64,000 nt of DNA from an uncultured Prevotella sp. (GCA_900771975.1 CAAGPV010000090.1:62001-126000), one strand, 5' to 3'; positions 35,144 to 43,342 are shown, numbered from the stretch's first letter. Notes: generated from the sequence alone by a model not told the origin. Program-made: numbers and translations.

Positions 35144-35434
35144 TTATGCCTCAGCTTTCTGAGTTTTGCTGGCGTAAACCTCTTCGGTGAGAACGCTGAC
35201 AGTGCTCTTGTCGCGACGGCCCTTGTGGAAATAAACCACACCATCGGTCAAAGCATAGAGTGTGTCGTCCTTGCCTTGAGCTACATTCTCGCCTGGGAAG
35301 TGACGGTTACCGCGCTGGCGAACGATGATGTTGCCTGCGATTACTTTCTGGCCACCCCAGATCTTTACGCCTAAACGTTGTGAAGCGGATTCACGTCCGT
35401 TCTTAGAACTACCTACACCTTTCTTATGTGCCAT
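35144..35434 (-). CDS. rpmA: 50S ribosomal protein L27
   Basis: 96 residues. Opens MAHKKGVGSSKNGRESASQRLGVK, the L27 N-terminal arm that reaches the peptidyl transferase centre, with the GNIIVRQRG and FHKGRRDKS blocks. No Firmicutes-type cleavable leader before the arm. Second gene of the rplU-rpmA operon (19 bp gap). Confidence 0.97.
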   Translation of the reverse strand: MAHKKGVGSSKNGRESASQRLGVKIWGGQKVIAGNIIVRQRGNRHFPGENVAQGKDDTLYALTDGVVYFHKGRRDKSTVSVLTEEVYASKTQKAEA

Positions 35435-35453
35435 TTCTAAATCCTCCTTGTTT

Positions 35454-35771
35454 TTAAGCGTTAATGGACTTGATTTCTACTTGGGTGAACTGTGCGCGGT
35501 GACCATTCTTTTTGCGACAGTCTTTACGGCGCTTCATCTTGAAGACGATTACCTTGTCACCCTTAACGAGAGGAGCTTTAACCTCTGCTACTACTTTGGC
35601 GCCGTCAACTGTTGGCGCACCTACTGTGACAGCTCCATCCTTGTCTACAAGGAGGACCTTGTCGAACTCAACAGTTTCGTTCTCCTTGACATCTTTGATG
35701 TGATGAACAAACAGAGACTTGCCTTCTTCGGCTTTAAACTGTTGACCGTTAATCTCTACGATTGCGTACAT
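35454..35771 (-). CDS. rplU: 50S ribosomal protein L21
   Basis: 105 residues. MYAIVEINGQQFKAEEGKSLFVHHI at the N-terminus and the basic VFKMKRRKDCRKKNGHRAQFTQVEI block identify L21. First gene of rplU-rpmA, transcribed from a consensus promoter 84 bp upstream. Confidence 0.97.
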   Translation of the reverse strand: MYAIVEINGQQFKAEEGKSLFVHHIKDVKENETVEFDKVLLVDKDGAVTVGAPTVDGAKVVAEVKAPLVKGDKVIVFKMKRRKDCRKKNGHRAQFTQVEIKSINA

Positions 35772-35854
35772 TTTATTATTTTGTAAACGGTTTTGGCCGC
35801 TGGGCGGAAGGCATTTGCCATCACTTGTTCGAGCCCTTACGGCATAATCGGCTG

Positions 35855-35885
35855 CAAAATTACAAAAATTAGTTGGAAATGCAAA
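35855..35885 (-). promoter_or_regulatory. Promoter of rplU-rpmA
   Basis: On the minus strand: TTTG (35882-35885), 19 bp spacer, TAATTTTG (35855-35862). It lies just downstream of the terminator of the candidate small RNA, so the ribosomal operon does not depend on that transcript. The leader is about 75 nt. Confidence 0.7.
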
Positions 35886-35897
35886 ACTTTTTCATAC

Positions 35898-35988
35898 AAA
35901 AAAAGCGAATACCTTCACAGGCCTTCGCTCCAAATCTTCAATAGGTATTAGTTGCTTTTAAGGTAAAAAGATTGTTTTCAGGATAACG
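35898..35988 (-). ncRNA. Candidate small RNA (about 90 nt) upstream of rplU
   Basis: A consensus promoter (TTTG-N20-TATCTTTG, next entry) on the minus strand is followed about 60 nt later by a hairpin AGCGAA...TTCGCT (35904-35929) and a run of seven T. Between them there is no start codon with a useful frame. The unit is separate from both neighbours: the upstream gene ends at 36097 and rplU has its own promoter after the hairpin. I cannot assign it to a known family. Confidence 0.5.
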
Positions 35989-35992
35989 GTTG

Positions 35993-36024
35993 CAAAGATA
36001 CAGAATCTTGCTGAATTGTCCAAA
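35993..36024 (-). promoter_or_regulatory. Promoter of the candidate small RNA
   Basis: On the minus strand: TTTG (36021-36024), 20 bp spacer, TATCTTTG (35993-36000). One of the best consensus matches in the window, yet no coding region starts downstream before the terminator. Confidence 0.65.
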
Positions 36025-36096
36025 ACAATCTGTTAATATTTTTACCTATTTTTAATGTGTGGGTGCACAGTTAGCAAATTAGTGTGTATTTTCTTC

Positions 36097-36615
36097 TTAA
36101 TTGCCTTTTAATCTTATTTTAACAGCCGTTACAGCGGCCACCCAGTCGGTGTCTAACGAGAATTGGGTGGGGTAGTCTTCGCGGTTGAAGTAAGCCAGCA
36201 CGAGTTCTTTGTCGGGGTCGTTGTAGAGTGGGTGGTTGATGCTCACGTCGCGAAACAGTTTAAGAATGCGTGCCTTGGCTTTCTCGTTTTTGGCCCGGCT
36301 ATACTCTTTGGCATAGAGGTTGAGATAGTCGTACATGAAATAGGCCATGCTATCGAGTTGTGCATTGATGTGTGCCACTTCGGCATTTGTCAGTTGGCGT
36401 GTGGTGTCGGTGAGTTGTTCAAGGGTTTTGGTGTTGAGATAGGTGATGGCGTCCACCTTGAACGAGGCTACTTTGCGCACGTTTTGGTCTTCTTTGACGT
36501 CGGTGGCCACCTTGTAGGCATCGTTGAATATCTTTTGGAAAACGCGTTCCTGCGTTTGTGCGTTGGCGGTCCAGACGATGCAGGCCAATGCCAATGTAAG
36601 CATGAGTTTCTTCAT
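36097..36615 (-). CDS. Secreted protein of unknown function
   Basis: 172 residues with a signal peptide (MKKLMLTLALACIVWTANAQ). The mature part is helical and charged, with YLNTKTLEQLTDTTRQLTNAEVAHINAQLDSMAYFMYDYLNLYAKEY in the middle, and no cysteines after the signal. No domain recognised. 51 bp downstream of the ModF-like ATPase gene on the same strand. Probably periplasmic. Confidence 0.75.
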   Translation of the reverse strand: MKKLMLTLALACIVWTANAQTQERVFQKIFNDAYKVATDVKEDQNVRKVASFKVDAITYLNTKTLEQLTDTTRQLTNAEVAHINAQLDSMAYFMYDYLNLYAKEYSRAKNEKAKARILKLFRDVSINHPLYNDPDKELVLAYFNREDYPTQFSLDTDWVAAVTAVKIRLKGN

Positions 36616-36666
36616 TTTCTGTATTTTTTGAGTGATTGTTCTGTTGTGAGGTGAATGATAGTGTGG

Positions 36667-38154
36667 TTAGGCGTGGCGCACGAGGCGCAGCGAGTGGTCG
36701 ATGCAGGGAGGCAATTCTTCGGCATAGTGGGTCACCATGACGAGTGTTTTGTTTTTTCGTTGGCAGAAGGCTTCAATCACGTCTTTAGCCAGTTGACGGT
36801 TGTTGTCGTCGAGTCCGTGAAGGGGTTCGTCCAGTATGAGCAGGTCGGGGTCTTTGACAAAGGCGCGTGCCAGTAGGGCGAGCCGTTGTTCTCCGCTCGA
36901 AAGCGAGAGGAATGACCGTTCGGCCTTGTCTTCCAAACCGAATACTTTCAGCCAGAAACGACAGGCGTTGAGCTCGTCTTCGGTGGGCCGTGCGTAGAGG
37001 CCGACTGAGTCTTTCAGTCCGCTTGCTACCACTCTTATGGTTGGAAGGTCGCGTTGATAGGACCGGTGCATTTCTGGCGAGACGTAGCCGATGTGGCGTT
37101 TGATGTCCCAGATGCTTTCGCCTGAGCCTCGCCGGTGGCCAAAGAGGGAGATGTCGCAGGCATACGATTGTGGGTTGTCGGCACACACCAGGCTTAGCAG
37201 GGTTGATTTTCCGGCACCGTTTTGTCCTGATAGGGCCCAGCGTTCGCCTTTGCCTACCACCCAGTCGAGGTCTTTCAGGATAGTGCGGTTGCCATATACG
37301 ATGCTGACCTTGTTCATACGTATCACTTCGGAGGACGGTTCCACCTTATATATATTATAAGGCAGCTGCAGGATGGCTTGTTGCAAGTGGGCAGGCAAGA
37401 CGTGGCTGGGGCGTTGCGGCTTGGTGGCCAGATAGTGGGCCAGCGTCACCTTGGGTTGCACGTGCAGGTCTTTCACCTCCACCACATGGGTGATGAAGTC
37501 GGGAATGTCGTCGGTCTTCGAGAGCACGAGCAGTATTTGCAGTGCCTGTCGTTGGGCCAGTGTGGCCAGCACGTTGCGCAGATAGTCGCGCGAGTCGGCA
37601 TCCAGCCCGATGAAGGGGTTGTCGAGGATGAGCACACGTGGCTGTGCCAGAAGGGTAGCCACAAGTTGTAGCTTGCGCAGTTCGCCACTTGAGAGCAGCA
37701 CAATGGGTTTGTCAAGCAGGAGTTGCATACGGAAGACGTCGGTCAGTTCCTGCCTTAGCGCCTGCCGTTGGGGCGTGTCTTGTCCTGCCAGTTGGTAAGC
37801 CTCGTCGAGCCGTTCGCCAGCTGTGGGCGTGTCATGGGCTATCTCTGTCTGGTTCCAACGTTGTTGCAGGTAGTAAGCCTTGTCGTTGTCGCCCCCATAG
37901 GTATCCCTAAATTCGAGGTAGCGGATGTTGTCTGCCACCATTGGAAGGGTGCTGGGCGAGAAGTCGTATTGCGGTTCTTGCCTTAGCAGGGGGTGTCGGC
38001 CCGTGATGATGTCCACGAGAAGGGTTTTCCCGCCTCCGTTAGGTCCGACGATAGCGAGTTGCTCTCCATCGAGTGTGGTGAAGTTGACGGGTTCTGCCAG
38101 TCGCCACTTGGGCATTCGGCATACTCCTTGTTCAATATGAATGATGCGCTGCAT
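36667..38154 (-). CDS. ABC-type ATPase with two nucleotide-binding domains (ModF-like)
   Basis: 495 residues, soluble. Domain 1: Walker A GPNGGGKT (37-44), signature LLSSGELRKLQL, Walker B VLILDNPFIGLD. Domain 2: Walker A GQNGAGKST, signature LSLSSGEQRLALLARAF, Walker B LLILDEPLHGLDDNN and the switch His in VTHYAEE. Two fused ATPase domains without membrane segments are typical of ModF (a molybdate-locus ATPase) and distinct from ABC-F proteins, since the long Y-rich linker is missing. No permease or binding protein is adjacent, so substrate and partner are unknown. Confidence 0.8.
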   Translation of the reverse strand: MQRIIHIEQGVCRMPKWRLAEPVNFTTLDGEQLAIVGPNGGGKTLLVDIITGRHPLLRQEPQYDFSPSTLPMVADNIRYLEFRDTYGGDNDKAYYLQQRWNQTEIAHDTPTAGERLDEAYQLAGQDTPQRQALRQELTDVFRMQLLLDKPIVLLSSGELRKLQLVATLLAQPRVLILDNPFIGLDADSRDYLRNVLATLAQRQALQILLVLSKTDDIPDFITHVVEVKDLHVQPKVTLAHYLATKPQRPSHVLPAHLQQAILQLPYNIYKVEPSSEVIRMNKVSIVYGNRTILKDLDWVVGKGERWALSGQNGAGKSTLLSLVCADNPQSYACDISLFGHRRGSGESIWDIKRHIGYVSPEMHRSYQRDLPTIRVVASGLKDSVGLYARPTEDELNACRFWLKVFGLEDKAERSFLSLSSGEQRLALLARAFVKDPDLLILDEPLHGLDDNNRQLAKDVIEAFCQRKNKTLVMVTHYAEELPPCIDHSLRLVRHA

Positions 38155-38181
38155 AGGCTTGTTGTTGTTATGTGAGGGGCG

Positions 38182-38772
38182 TTAAAGTCCCGAAGTCCTG
38201 TTCTTGTTTTTGGTGGCAAAGTCTTTCCACGAGTTGTAGTGGCGTGCTCCAGTTTCGGGTCGTCCTGACTGGAGGAAATGGCAGTAGGCTGCCGCGAGGG
38301 CGTCGGTGGCATCCATGAAGTGGGGCATCTGGTCGTCGCGCAGGTTGAGCAGCCGGTGCAACATGCCTGCCACCTGCTCTTTTGAGGCGGCTCCTGTGCC
38401 CGTGATGGCCATCTTTATCTTCATTGGGGCATACTCGTGTATGGGCACGCCGTGGTGGATGGCGGCGGCAATGGCCACGCCCTGAGCTCTTCCGAGCTTT
38501 AGCATCGACTGTATGTTCTTTCCGAAGAAGGGGGCTTCGATGGCCATTTCGTCGGGCAAAAACTCGTCGATGATGCCGGTGACGCGTTCAAAGATGCGTC
38601 CCAGACGTAGGTAGACGTCCTGTTCGCGTCGCATGTCGATGACCCCCATCACCACCAGTTGTGCCTTGTTGCCGGACACGCTGATAACGCCATAGCCCAT
38701 GACGTTGGTACCGGGGTCTATGCCGAGGATGATGCGGTCGGGTTTGTGGGATGTTGCTGGTGAGGTTGTCAT
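38182..38772 (-). CDS. ruvC: Holliday junction resolvase RuvC
   Basis: 196 residues. Cuts four-way junctions in recombination with RuvAB. Active-site acidic residues are in ILGIDPGTNVMGYG (Asp19), EMAIEAPFFGKN and the C-terminal DATDALAAAYCH. Slightly longer than E. coli (173) with a short charged tail (WKDFATKNKNRTSGL). 15 bp downstream of the MBL hydrolase gene, 27 bp upstream of the ATPase gene. Confidence 0.94.
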   Translation of the reverse strand: MTTSPATSHKPDRIILGIDPGTNVMGYGVISVSGNKAQLVVMGVIDMRREQDVYLRLGRIFERVTGIIDEFLPDEMAIEAPFFGKNIQSMLKLGRAQGVAIAAAIHHGVPIHEYAPMKIKMAITGTGAASKEQVAGMLHRLLNLRDDQMPHFMDATDALAAAYCHFLQSGRPETGARHYNSWKDFATKNKNRTSGL

Positions 38773-38787
38773 GTGGCTGAAGAGATG

Positions 38788-39429
38788 TTATCGGTCCATA
38801 TAGGGGTTGTGGGCCAGTTCCCAGCCAATGCTGGTGGGCTCGCCGTGACCGGGATAGACGGTGGTGTTGTCGGGCAGTTGGGCAAGCAGACGCAGGCTGT
38901 TGATGATTTGAAACATGGAACCGCCGGGGAAGTCGGTGCGCCCAATGCTTGTCTTGAAGAGTGTGTCACCGGTGAAAGCCACGTTTTCTTCTTTGCAGTA
39001 GAAGGTGACCGAGCCCCGTGAGTGGCCTGGTGTCTCTATCACGCTCAGCTGGTGGTTGCCGAAGCTGATGACTTCGTTGGGCTGGAAGGTGCGTCCTACG
39101 GCAGGAAAGTTGTAGTTGAGGTCTAACTGATAGAACGTTTTTGCCTGTGAAGCAAGGTTTTCCATCATTTTTAAGTCTGCTTCGCTTACCTCTGGTTGCA
39201 GTCCGAAAGTCTCGTAAACGGTGTTGTTGCCGAAGTTGTGGTCGAGGTGTCCGTGTGTGACGAGGAGGTGTACAGGTTTTAGGTGCTCATCGTTGATGTA
39301 GGCCACAAGAGCTTTACGTTCAGCCTCATAGTAGGCTCCGCAGTCTATGATGACGCATTGGCGTGTTTCATCGCTGACGACGTAGCAGTTTTCCTGCAGC
39401 ATGTTGCATGTTATTGCTTTGATTTTCAT
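38788..39429 (-). CDS. Metallo-beta-lactamase-fold hydrolase (glyoxalase II-like)
   Basis: 213 residues, cytoplasmic. Zinc motif THGHLDH (His59, His61, Asp63, His64), then the later ligands in TPGHSRGSVTF and FTGDTLFKTSIGRTDFPGG, with the closing VYPGHGEPTSIGWE. This is the short GloB2-like group, without the C-terminal glutathione-binding helices of true glyoxalase II. The thioester substrate is unknown. Confidence 0.88.
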   Translation of the reverse strand: MKIKAITCNMLQENCYVVSDETRQCVIIDCGAYYEAERKALVAYINDEHLKPVHLLVTHGHLDHNFGNNTVYETFGLQPEVSEADLKMMENLASQAKTFYQLDLNYNFPAVGRTFQPNEVISFGNHQLSVIETPGHSRGSVTFYCKEENVAFTGDTLFKTSIGRTDFPGGSMFQIINSLRLLAQLPDNTTVYPGHGEPTSIGWELAHNPYMDR

Positions 39430-39447
39430 ATAGTTGGTGTTTAGTGG

Positions 39448-40068
39448 TTAGAGTGGAACATATATGAGGTGTTTCTCTTTGAACCATTCTTCTTCAAACC
39501 AGTTGGCTATTTCTTCCACTTCGGCGATGCGCTTGAAGGGTTGTATTTCGGCTTGTATGTCACCACCTTTCAGGGCAAACACGCCGTTGGGCATGGCGTT
39601 GCGTTGTGTGGTGGAGATGTTTTTCTTTACTATTTTCACCAGGTCGGGCAGTGGCATAACGGCTCTTGTGACAACAAAGTCAAACTTTCCTTTTTCTTCT
39701 TCACCACGCAGGTGTTCTGCCACAACGTTGTTTAGGCCGATGGCTTGTGCCACTTCTGTGGCTACGCGTATCTTCTTGCCTGTGCCGTCGATGAGCTTGA
39801 ACTTCACATCGGGGAAGAGGATGGCCAAGGGAATGCCTGGAAATCCGCCGCCTGTACCGAAGTCAAGCACGGTGGTGGCGGGCTTGAAGCGAAGAGCCTT
39901 GCCTATGGCCATGGAGTGGAGCACGTGGTGTTCGTAGAGGTTGTCGATGTCTTTGCGGCTGATGACGTTTATCTTGGCGTTCCAGTCACGGTAGAGTGCA
40001 TCGAGGGCTGCGAGCTGTTGGCGCTGCTGCTCGGTGAGGTGGGGGAAGTATTTCAGTATCTGTTCCAT
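39448..40068 (-). CDS. rsmG: 16S rRNA (guanine-N7)-methyltransferase RsmG
   Basis: 206 residues. Methylates G527 of 16S rRNA using SAM. Motif I VLDFGTGGGFPGIPLAILFP, the DGTGKKIRVATEVAQAIGLNNV region, and FDFVVTRAVMPLPDL are characteristic. Its start is 1 bp from the stop of the upstream lipoprotein gene, so the two are probably translationally coupled. Confidence 0.95.
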   Translation of the reverse strand: MEQILKYFPHLTEQQRQQLAALDALYRDWNAKINVISRKDIDNLYEHHVLHSMAIGKALRFKPATTVLDFGTGGGFPGIPLAILFPDVKFKLIDGTGKKIRVATEVAQAIGLNNVVAEHLRGEEEKGKFDFVVTRAVMPLPDLVKIVKKNISTTQRNAMPNGVFALKGGDIQAEIQPFKRIAEVEEIANWFEEEWFKEKHLIYVPL

Positions 40069-40069
40069 C

Positions 40070-40864
40070 TTATTTCATTTTGAGTTGACTATTGTTGAGT
40101 GTCACCCACACTTCTCCTGCTTGGGCGGGCGCAATCTCGCCGGGCACATAGACAAAGGTGATTTGCTTGTCGGTGACGAAGAAGTTGTCGGTGGCATAGG
40201 GCTCGATGCCTTCAAAGTAGCCTTCTTTCTGCAAGGCTTTAAGGTCTTTCACGTCCTTTTCTGTAGCCAGTTGTTTGGCGATTTCGGAGGGCAACTGCTT
40301 TAGGGCGTCTTCGTTAAAGTAGTCCTTCAAGTGAAGCGTCCTACCTGTCTTTGGGTCAATGTTCCATGCACGTGTGAAAGGAGCCGATTTGTCGCCACCT
40401 TCATAGGTGCTGACAGTGGCAAGATAGATGAGGGCTTCGCCTCGTCCGTGGTAGATTTTGGTCTGCATCCGGTAGCTCCAGTGCAGCTGGTCGTCTCGCT
40501 TTTCCTGCTGATAGATAAGTCCGGCTGTCTGCTTATAGTCTTTCACATACTGTCGCATAGCTGATGGTACGGTGAGGGCAGGCGTCAGCCGGTCGTAAGA
40601 CACAAGATAGTCGGCAGGGGGAAGGGCTCCGAGGCGTAATAACGAGTCGTTGACAACGCCCTTGTTGGCTCCTTTCAAGTAGAGAAAGTTTAGATGAACC
40701 TTACAGTTGGCAGTGCCTTTGCCCAGCTGGGCGGTGGTGTCAACGGTGATGCTGTCCACTCCTTCGGAAAGTGGAGAGAGCGGTTCGCGCTCTACCTTGC
40801 GGTGGCAAGCCGTGAGAAGGGTGAGCAACGAGAGCCCCAAAACAGTCAATTTGTTTGTATGCAT
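40070..40864 (-). CDS. DUF3298 family lipoprotein (RsiV-like)
   Basis: 264 residues. Lipoprotein signal with lipobox LLTAC at about residue 20. The mature part contains ALIYLATVSTYEGGDKSAPFTRAWNIDPKTGRTLHLKDYF and a final PGEIAPAQAGEVWVTL, typical of the DUF4163-DUF3298 pair also found in the extracytoplasmic part of the anti-sigma factor RsiV. No anti-sigma part is present here. Possible lysozyme- or peptidoglycan-related ligand, by family analogy only. First gene of a minus-strand run rsmG-MBL-ruvC-ATPase. Confidence 0.82.
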   Translation of the reverse strand: MHTNKLTVLGLSLLTLLTACHRKVEREPLSPLSEGVDSITVDTTAQLGKGTANCKVHLNFLYLKGANKGVVNDSLLRLGALPPADYLVSYDRLTPALTVPSAMRQYVKDYKQTAGLIYQQEKRDDQLHWSYRMQTKIYHGRGEALIYLATVSTYEGGDKSAPFTRAWNIDPKTGRTLHLKDYFNEDALKQLPSEIAKQLATEKDVKDLKALQKEGYFEGIEPYATDNFFVTDKQITFVYVPGEIAPAQAGEVWVTLNNSQLKMK

Positions 40865-40872
40865 ATCGTTGG

Positions 40873-40880
40873 CAAAGTTA
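40873..40880 (-). promoter_or_regulatory. -7 box of the DUF3298-rsmG operon
   Basis: TAACTTTG on the minus strand, 8 bp upstream of the start codon. No clear -33 element. Confidence 0.5.
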
Positions 40881-40937
40881 CAATTATTTTCCGATAAACC
40901 TGTTGTCTAAATACAAAACCTTGACCGTGTGTGGGCG

Positions 40938-41060
40938 GTTGTTTTCCAATACCGGCTCTATTAGGTGCTAAAACACGGCATTTTAGCTTCTAAAACGGCC
41001 GGTTTTAGGAGCTAAAAGAGCCGGTTTTACAACGTTGCTTTTAAGTTGTTGAAAGCCAAC
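40938..41060 (+). repeat. Dispersed intergenic inverted-repeat element, copy C
   Basis: Opens GTTGTTTTCCAATACC and closes TTTTACAACGTTG...AAGTTGTTG, as in the other copies. Outer arms CCGGCTCTATTAG (40952-40964) and CTAAAAGAGCCGG (41012-41024) pair with one mismatch. Two inner TTTTAG-N3-CTAAAA palindromes lie between them. It sits between the divergent DUF3298 and HAD promoters. Confidence 0.8.
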
Positions 41061-41141
41061 TACTTACAAATGACAGAAAACGGGGTTGGAAAAGACGGCA
41101 GGTAAGTCGGAAAAATCTTCTGAAAATTGGCAGGAATTGCT

Positions 41142-41149
41142 TAACTTTG
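41142..41149 (+). promoter_or_regulatory. -7 box of the HAD-panB-YhcH group
   Basis: TAACTTTG, 26 bp upstream of the HAD start codon and inside the longer open frame that begins at 41086. Confidence 0.55.
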
Positions 41150-41175
41150 CACTCGAAACAAAACAAAAAAGCAAA

Positions 41176-41799
41176 ATGATTAAGGCATGTCTATTTGATT
41201 TAGACGGGGTAGTGTTCGATACCGAACCCCTTTACACCCTTTTTTGGAGAGAGCAAGCACGCAAATATCATCCTGAAATACCCGACTTGGAGCATCGCAT
41301 CAAGGGACAGACCCTGGTCGAGATTTATGACACCTATTTTGCCGATGTCAAGGAAGAACAACCCAAGATTACGGCTGCGCTCAACGATTATGAGCAGCAC
41401 ATGGCTTACAACTATGTGGAAGGGTTTGAAGATTTTGCCGCCCGTCTGCGTCAAAAAGGCATAAAACTGGCCGTGGTGACCAGCAGCAACCGTGAGAAGA
41501 TGGAGTGTGTCTACCGTCAACGCCCCGAGATGAAGCACGTTTTTGACGCCATTCTCACCTCGGAAGACTTTTCAGCCAGCAAGCCTTCGCCCGACTGCTA
41601 TCTGAAAGGTGCTACCCGCTTCGGTGTGAAACCAGAAGAGTGTGTCGTGTTTGAAGACAGTTTTAACGGACTGAAGAGCGGTCGTGCCAGTGGTGCTTAC
41701 GTGGTGGGACTGAGCACCACCAATGCCCCCGAGACAATAGCTCCGCTTGCCGACAAGGTGATAGCCGACTTTAAGGGATTTGATATAGAACAACTATAA
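41176..41799 (+). CDS. HAD-superfamily hydrolase (beta-phosphoglucomutase-like)
   Basis: 207 residues, cytoplasmic. Motif I DLDGVVFDTEP (nucleophile Asp8, acid/base Asp10), a helical cap (residues about 18-85), motif II VVTSSN, motif III Lys in SKPSPDCYLKGA, and motif IV VVFEDSFNGLKSG. This is the HAD-IA class that includes beta-phosphoglucomutase and small sugar-phosphate phosphatases; the exact substrate is unknown. The open frame reaches back to 41086, but the promoter box lies within it and homology begins at MIKACLFDLDG. panB follows after 12 bp. Confidence 0.88.
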   Translation: MIKACLFDLDGVVFDTEPLYTLFWREQARKYHPEIPDLEHRIKGQTLVEIYDTYFADVKEEQPKITAALNDYEQHMAYNYVEGFEDFAARLRQKGIKLAVVTSSNREKMECVYRQRPEMKHVFDAILTSEDFSASKPSPDCYLKGATRFGVKPEECVVFEDSFNGLKSGRASGAYVVGLSTTNAPETIAPLADKVIADFKGFDIEQL

Positions 41800-41811
41800 A
41801 AGCAGAAAGAA

Positions 41812-42630
41812 ATGGGTTACTTAACAACAGACAAGAAGAAAGTAACGACAAAAACATTTGCCGAAATGAAACAAGCGGGTGAGAAGGTCACCCAGCTCAC
41901 GGCTTACGACTTTACCACCGCAGGTCTTATCGACCAAGCAGGAGTGGATAGCATTCTCGTGGGTGATTCTGCCTCGAACGTGATGGCTGGCAACGACACC
42001 ACATTGCCCATCACTGTCGACCAGATGATTTATCACGCTCGGGCGGTGGCTCGGGCGGTCAGCCATGCCTTAGTGGTGTGCGATATGCCGTTTGGTAGCT
42101 ATCAGACCGGACGCACCGATGCCTTGCGCAACGCTTGCCGCATGATGAAGGAGACAGGCGTCGACGCCTTGAAGCTGGAAGGTGGCCGAGAGATTGTAGA
42201 CACCGTAAAGGCGCTGGTGGATGCAGGCATTCCTGTGTGTGGCCACTTGGGACTTACGCCCCAAAGCATCCATAAGTTTGGCGGTTATGGGTTGCGCGCT
42301 AAGGAGGAGGCCGAAGCCGAAAAGCTATTAGCCGATGCGCGTGCGTTGGACGAAGCTGGCTGTTTTGCACTGGTTTTGGAGAAGGTGCCGGCAGCATTGG
42401 CCCAACAGGTGACCCGCTCTGTCCACTGTGTTACTATCGGCATCGGTGCTGGTGCCGGTTGTGATGGGCAGGTGCTGGTGTGGGCCGACGCCATGGGCAT
42501 GACCCAGGGGTTCCGTCCCAAGTTCCTTCGGGTGTTTGCCGACCTTGCCACCGAGCTCACCAAGGGCGTGAAGAGCTATGTAGATGCTGTGAAGACGGGC
42601 GACTTCCCCAATCAGACAGAGTGCTACTAA
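41812..42630 (+). CDS. panB: 3-methyl-2-oxobutanoate hydroxymethyltransferase PanB
   Basis: 272 residues. Makes ketopantoate from ketoisovalerate in pantothenate/CoA synthesis. Conserved blocks: LTAYDFTTAGLIDQAGVDSILVGDSASNVMAG, CDMPFGSY, ALKLEGG, GHLGLTPQSIHKFGGYG, IGIGAGAGCDGQVLVWAD. panC and panD are not in the window. It lies between the HAD gene and a YhcH gene, 20 bp before the latter. Confidence 0.95.
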   Translation: MGYLTTDKKKVTTKTFAEMKQAGEKVTQLTAYDFTTAGLIDQAGVDSILVGDSASNVMAGNDTTLPITVDQMIYHARAVARAVSHALVVCDMPFGSYQTGRTDALRNACRMMKETGVDALKLEGGREIVDTVKALVDAGIPVCGHLGLTPQSIHKFGGYGLRAKEEAEAEKLLADARALDEAGCFALVLEKVPAALAQQVTRSVHCVTIGIGAGAGCDGQVLVWADAMGMTQGFRPKFLRVFADLATELTKGVKSYVDAVKTGDFPNQTECY

Positions 42631-42650
42631 TCTGATAAACTCTTTGCAAC

Positions 42651-43292
42651 ATGAAACATCAAGTAAGCATTTTGCTCGTTGCCCTGCTCCTTGCGGTGTT
42701 GCCCTATGGCCTGCAAGCGCAGGTGTACACTCAGACTTATACGCGCAGCGAACTGAAGGCAGCCAAGCGGTGGGCCAAGTGTGGCAAGTGGCGCAAAGGA
42801 TTTGACAAGGCACGTCCCGACCGAACGGTTAACCTTGTTGACTTCCAACGGCAGTATGAACGCAACCAAGAGCAGTGGGATGCCTTGTTTGCCTGGCTTG
42901 AAAGTCACGACCTCACCGCTTTGCCCAAAGGTAAGTATCCTATTGAGGGCACCACGATGGTGGCCAGCATACAGGACGACACCAACAAGCCGTTGGCGGA
43001 GCGCAACACCGAGAGCCATCGCAAGAACATCGACTTCCAGTATGTGGTGAGCGGAACAGAAGGTTTTGCACTGCTCGACCATGTGAGCTCGACGGTGAGC
43101 AAACCCTATGACGAAAAGAAAGATGTGGTGCGCTATGCATACGACAAAGGCAAGACACATTTCTTTACCAACACACGGGGATGCTTCAATATCTTCTTTC
43201 CAGGCGATTGGCACATTGCCAAGGTAGACCAGAAAGGGTGTGACGGACCCTTTCGAGTGGTGGTGGTGAAGGTGAATTATTGTGAAGAATAA
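42651..43292 (+). CDS. Exported YhcH/YjgK/YiaL-family protein
   Basis: 213 residues. A signal peptide (MKHQVSILLVALLLAVLPYGLQAQ) precedes the cupin-like YhcH fold: IDFQYVVSGTEGFALLDH, TNTRGCFNIFFPGDWHIAKV (metal-binding histidines), and the C-terminal RVVVVKVNY. YhcH proteins are usually cytoplasmic and linked to sialic acid or other sugar catabolism; an exported form of over 200 residues is less common. Substrate unknown. A terminator follows at once. Confidence 0.82.
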   Translation: MKHQVSILLVALLLAVLPYGLQAQVYTQTYTRSELKAAKRWAKCGKWRKGFDKARPDRTVNLVDFQRQYERNQEQWDALFAWLESHDLTALPKGKYPIEGTTMVASIQDDTNKPLAERNTESHRKNIDFQYVVSGTEGFALLDHVSSTVSKPYDEKKDVVRYAYDKGKTHFFTNTRGCFNIFFPGDWHIAKVDQKGCDGPFRVVVVKVNYCEE

Positions 43293-43297
43293 TCAAG

Positions 43298-43328
43298 AAA
43301 AGCTACCCCTCGGGTAGCCTTTCTTTTG
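43298..43328 (+). terminator. Intrinsic terminator after the YhcH gene
   Basis: Perfect stem GCTACCC / GGGTAGC with a CTC loop, followed by CTTTCTTTTG. It stands between this gene and the converging ispE, whose stop is about 25 bp further on; on the minus strand the AAAGAAAAG side gives a CTTTTCTTG tail, so it may serve both. Confidence 0.8.
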
Positions 43329-43342
43329 TAATATGCTCTTGC

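Noticed and set aside
41086..41175. Upstream extension of the HAD gene
   Set aside because: A TAACTTTG box lies inside it, and HAD proteins start directly before the DLDG motif.
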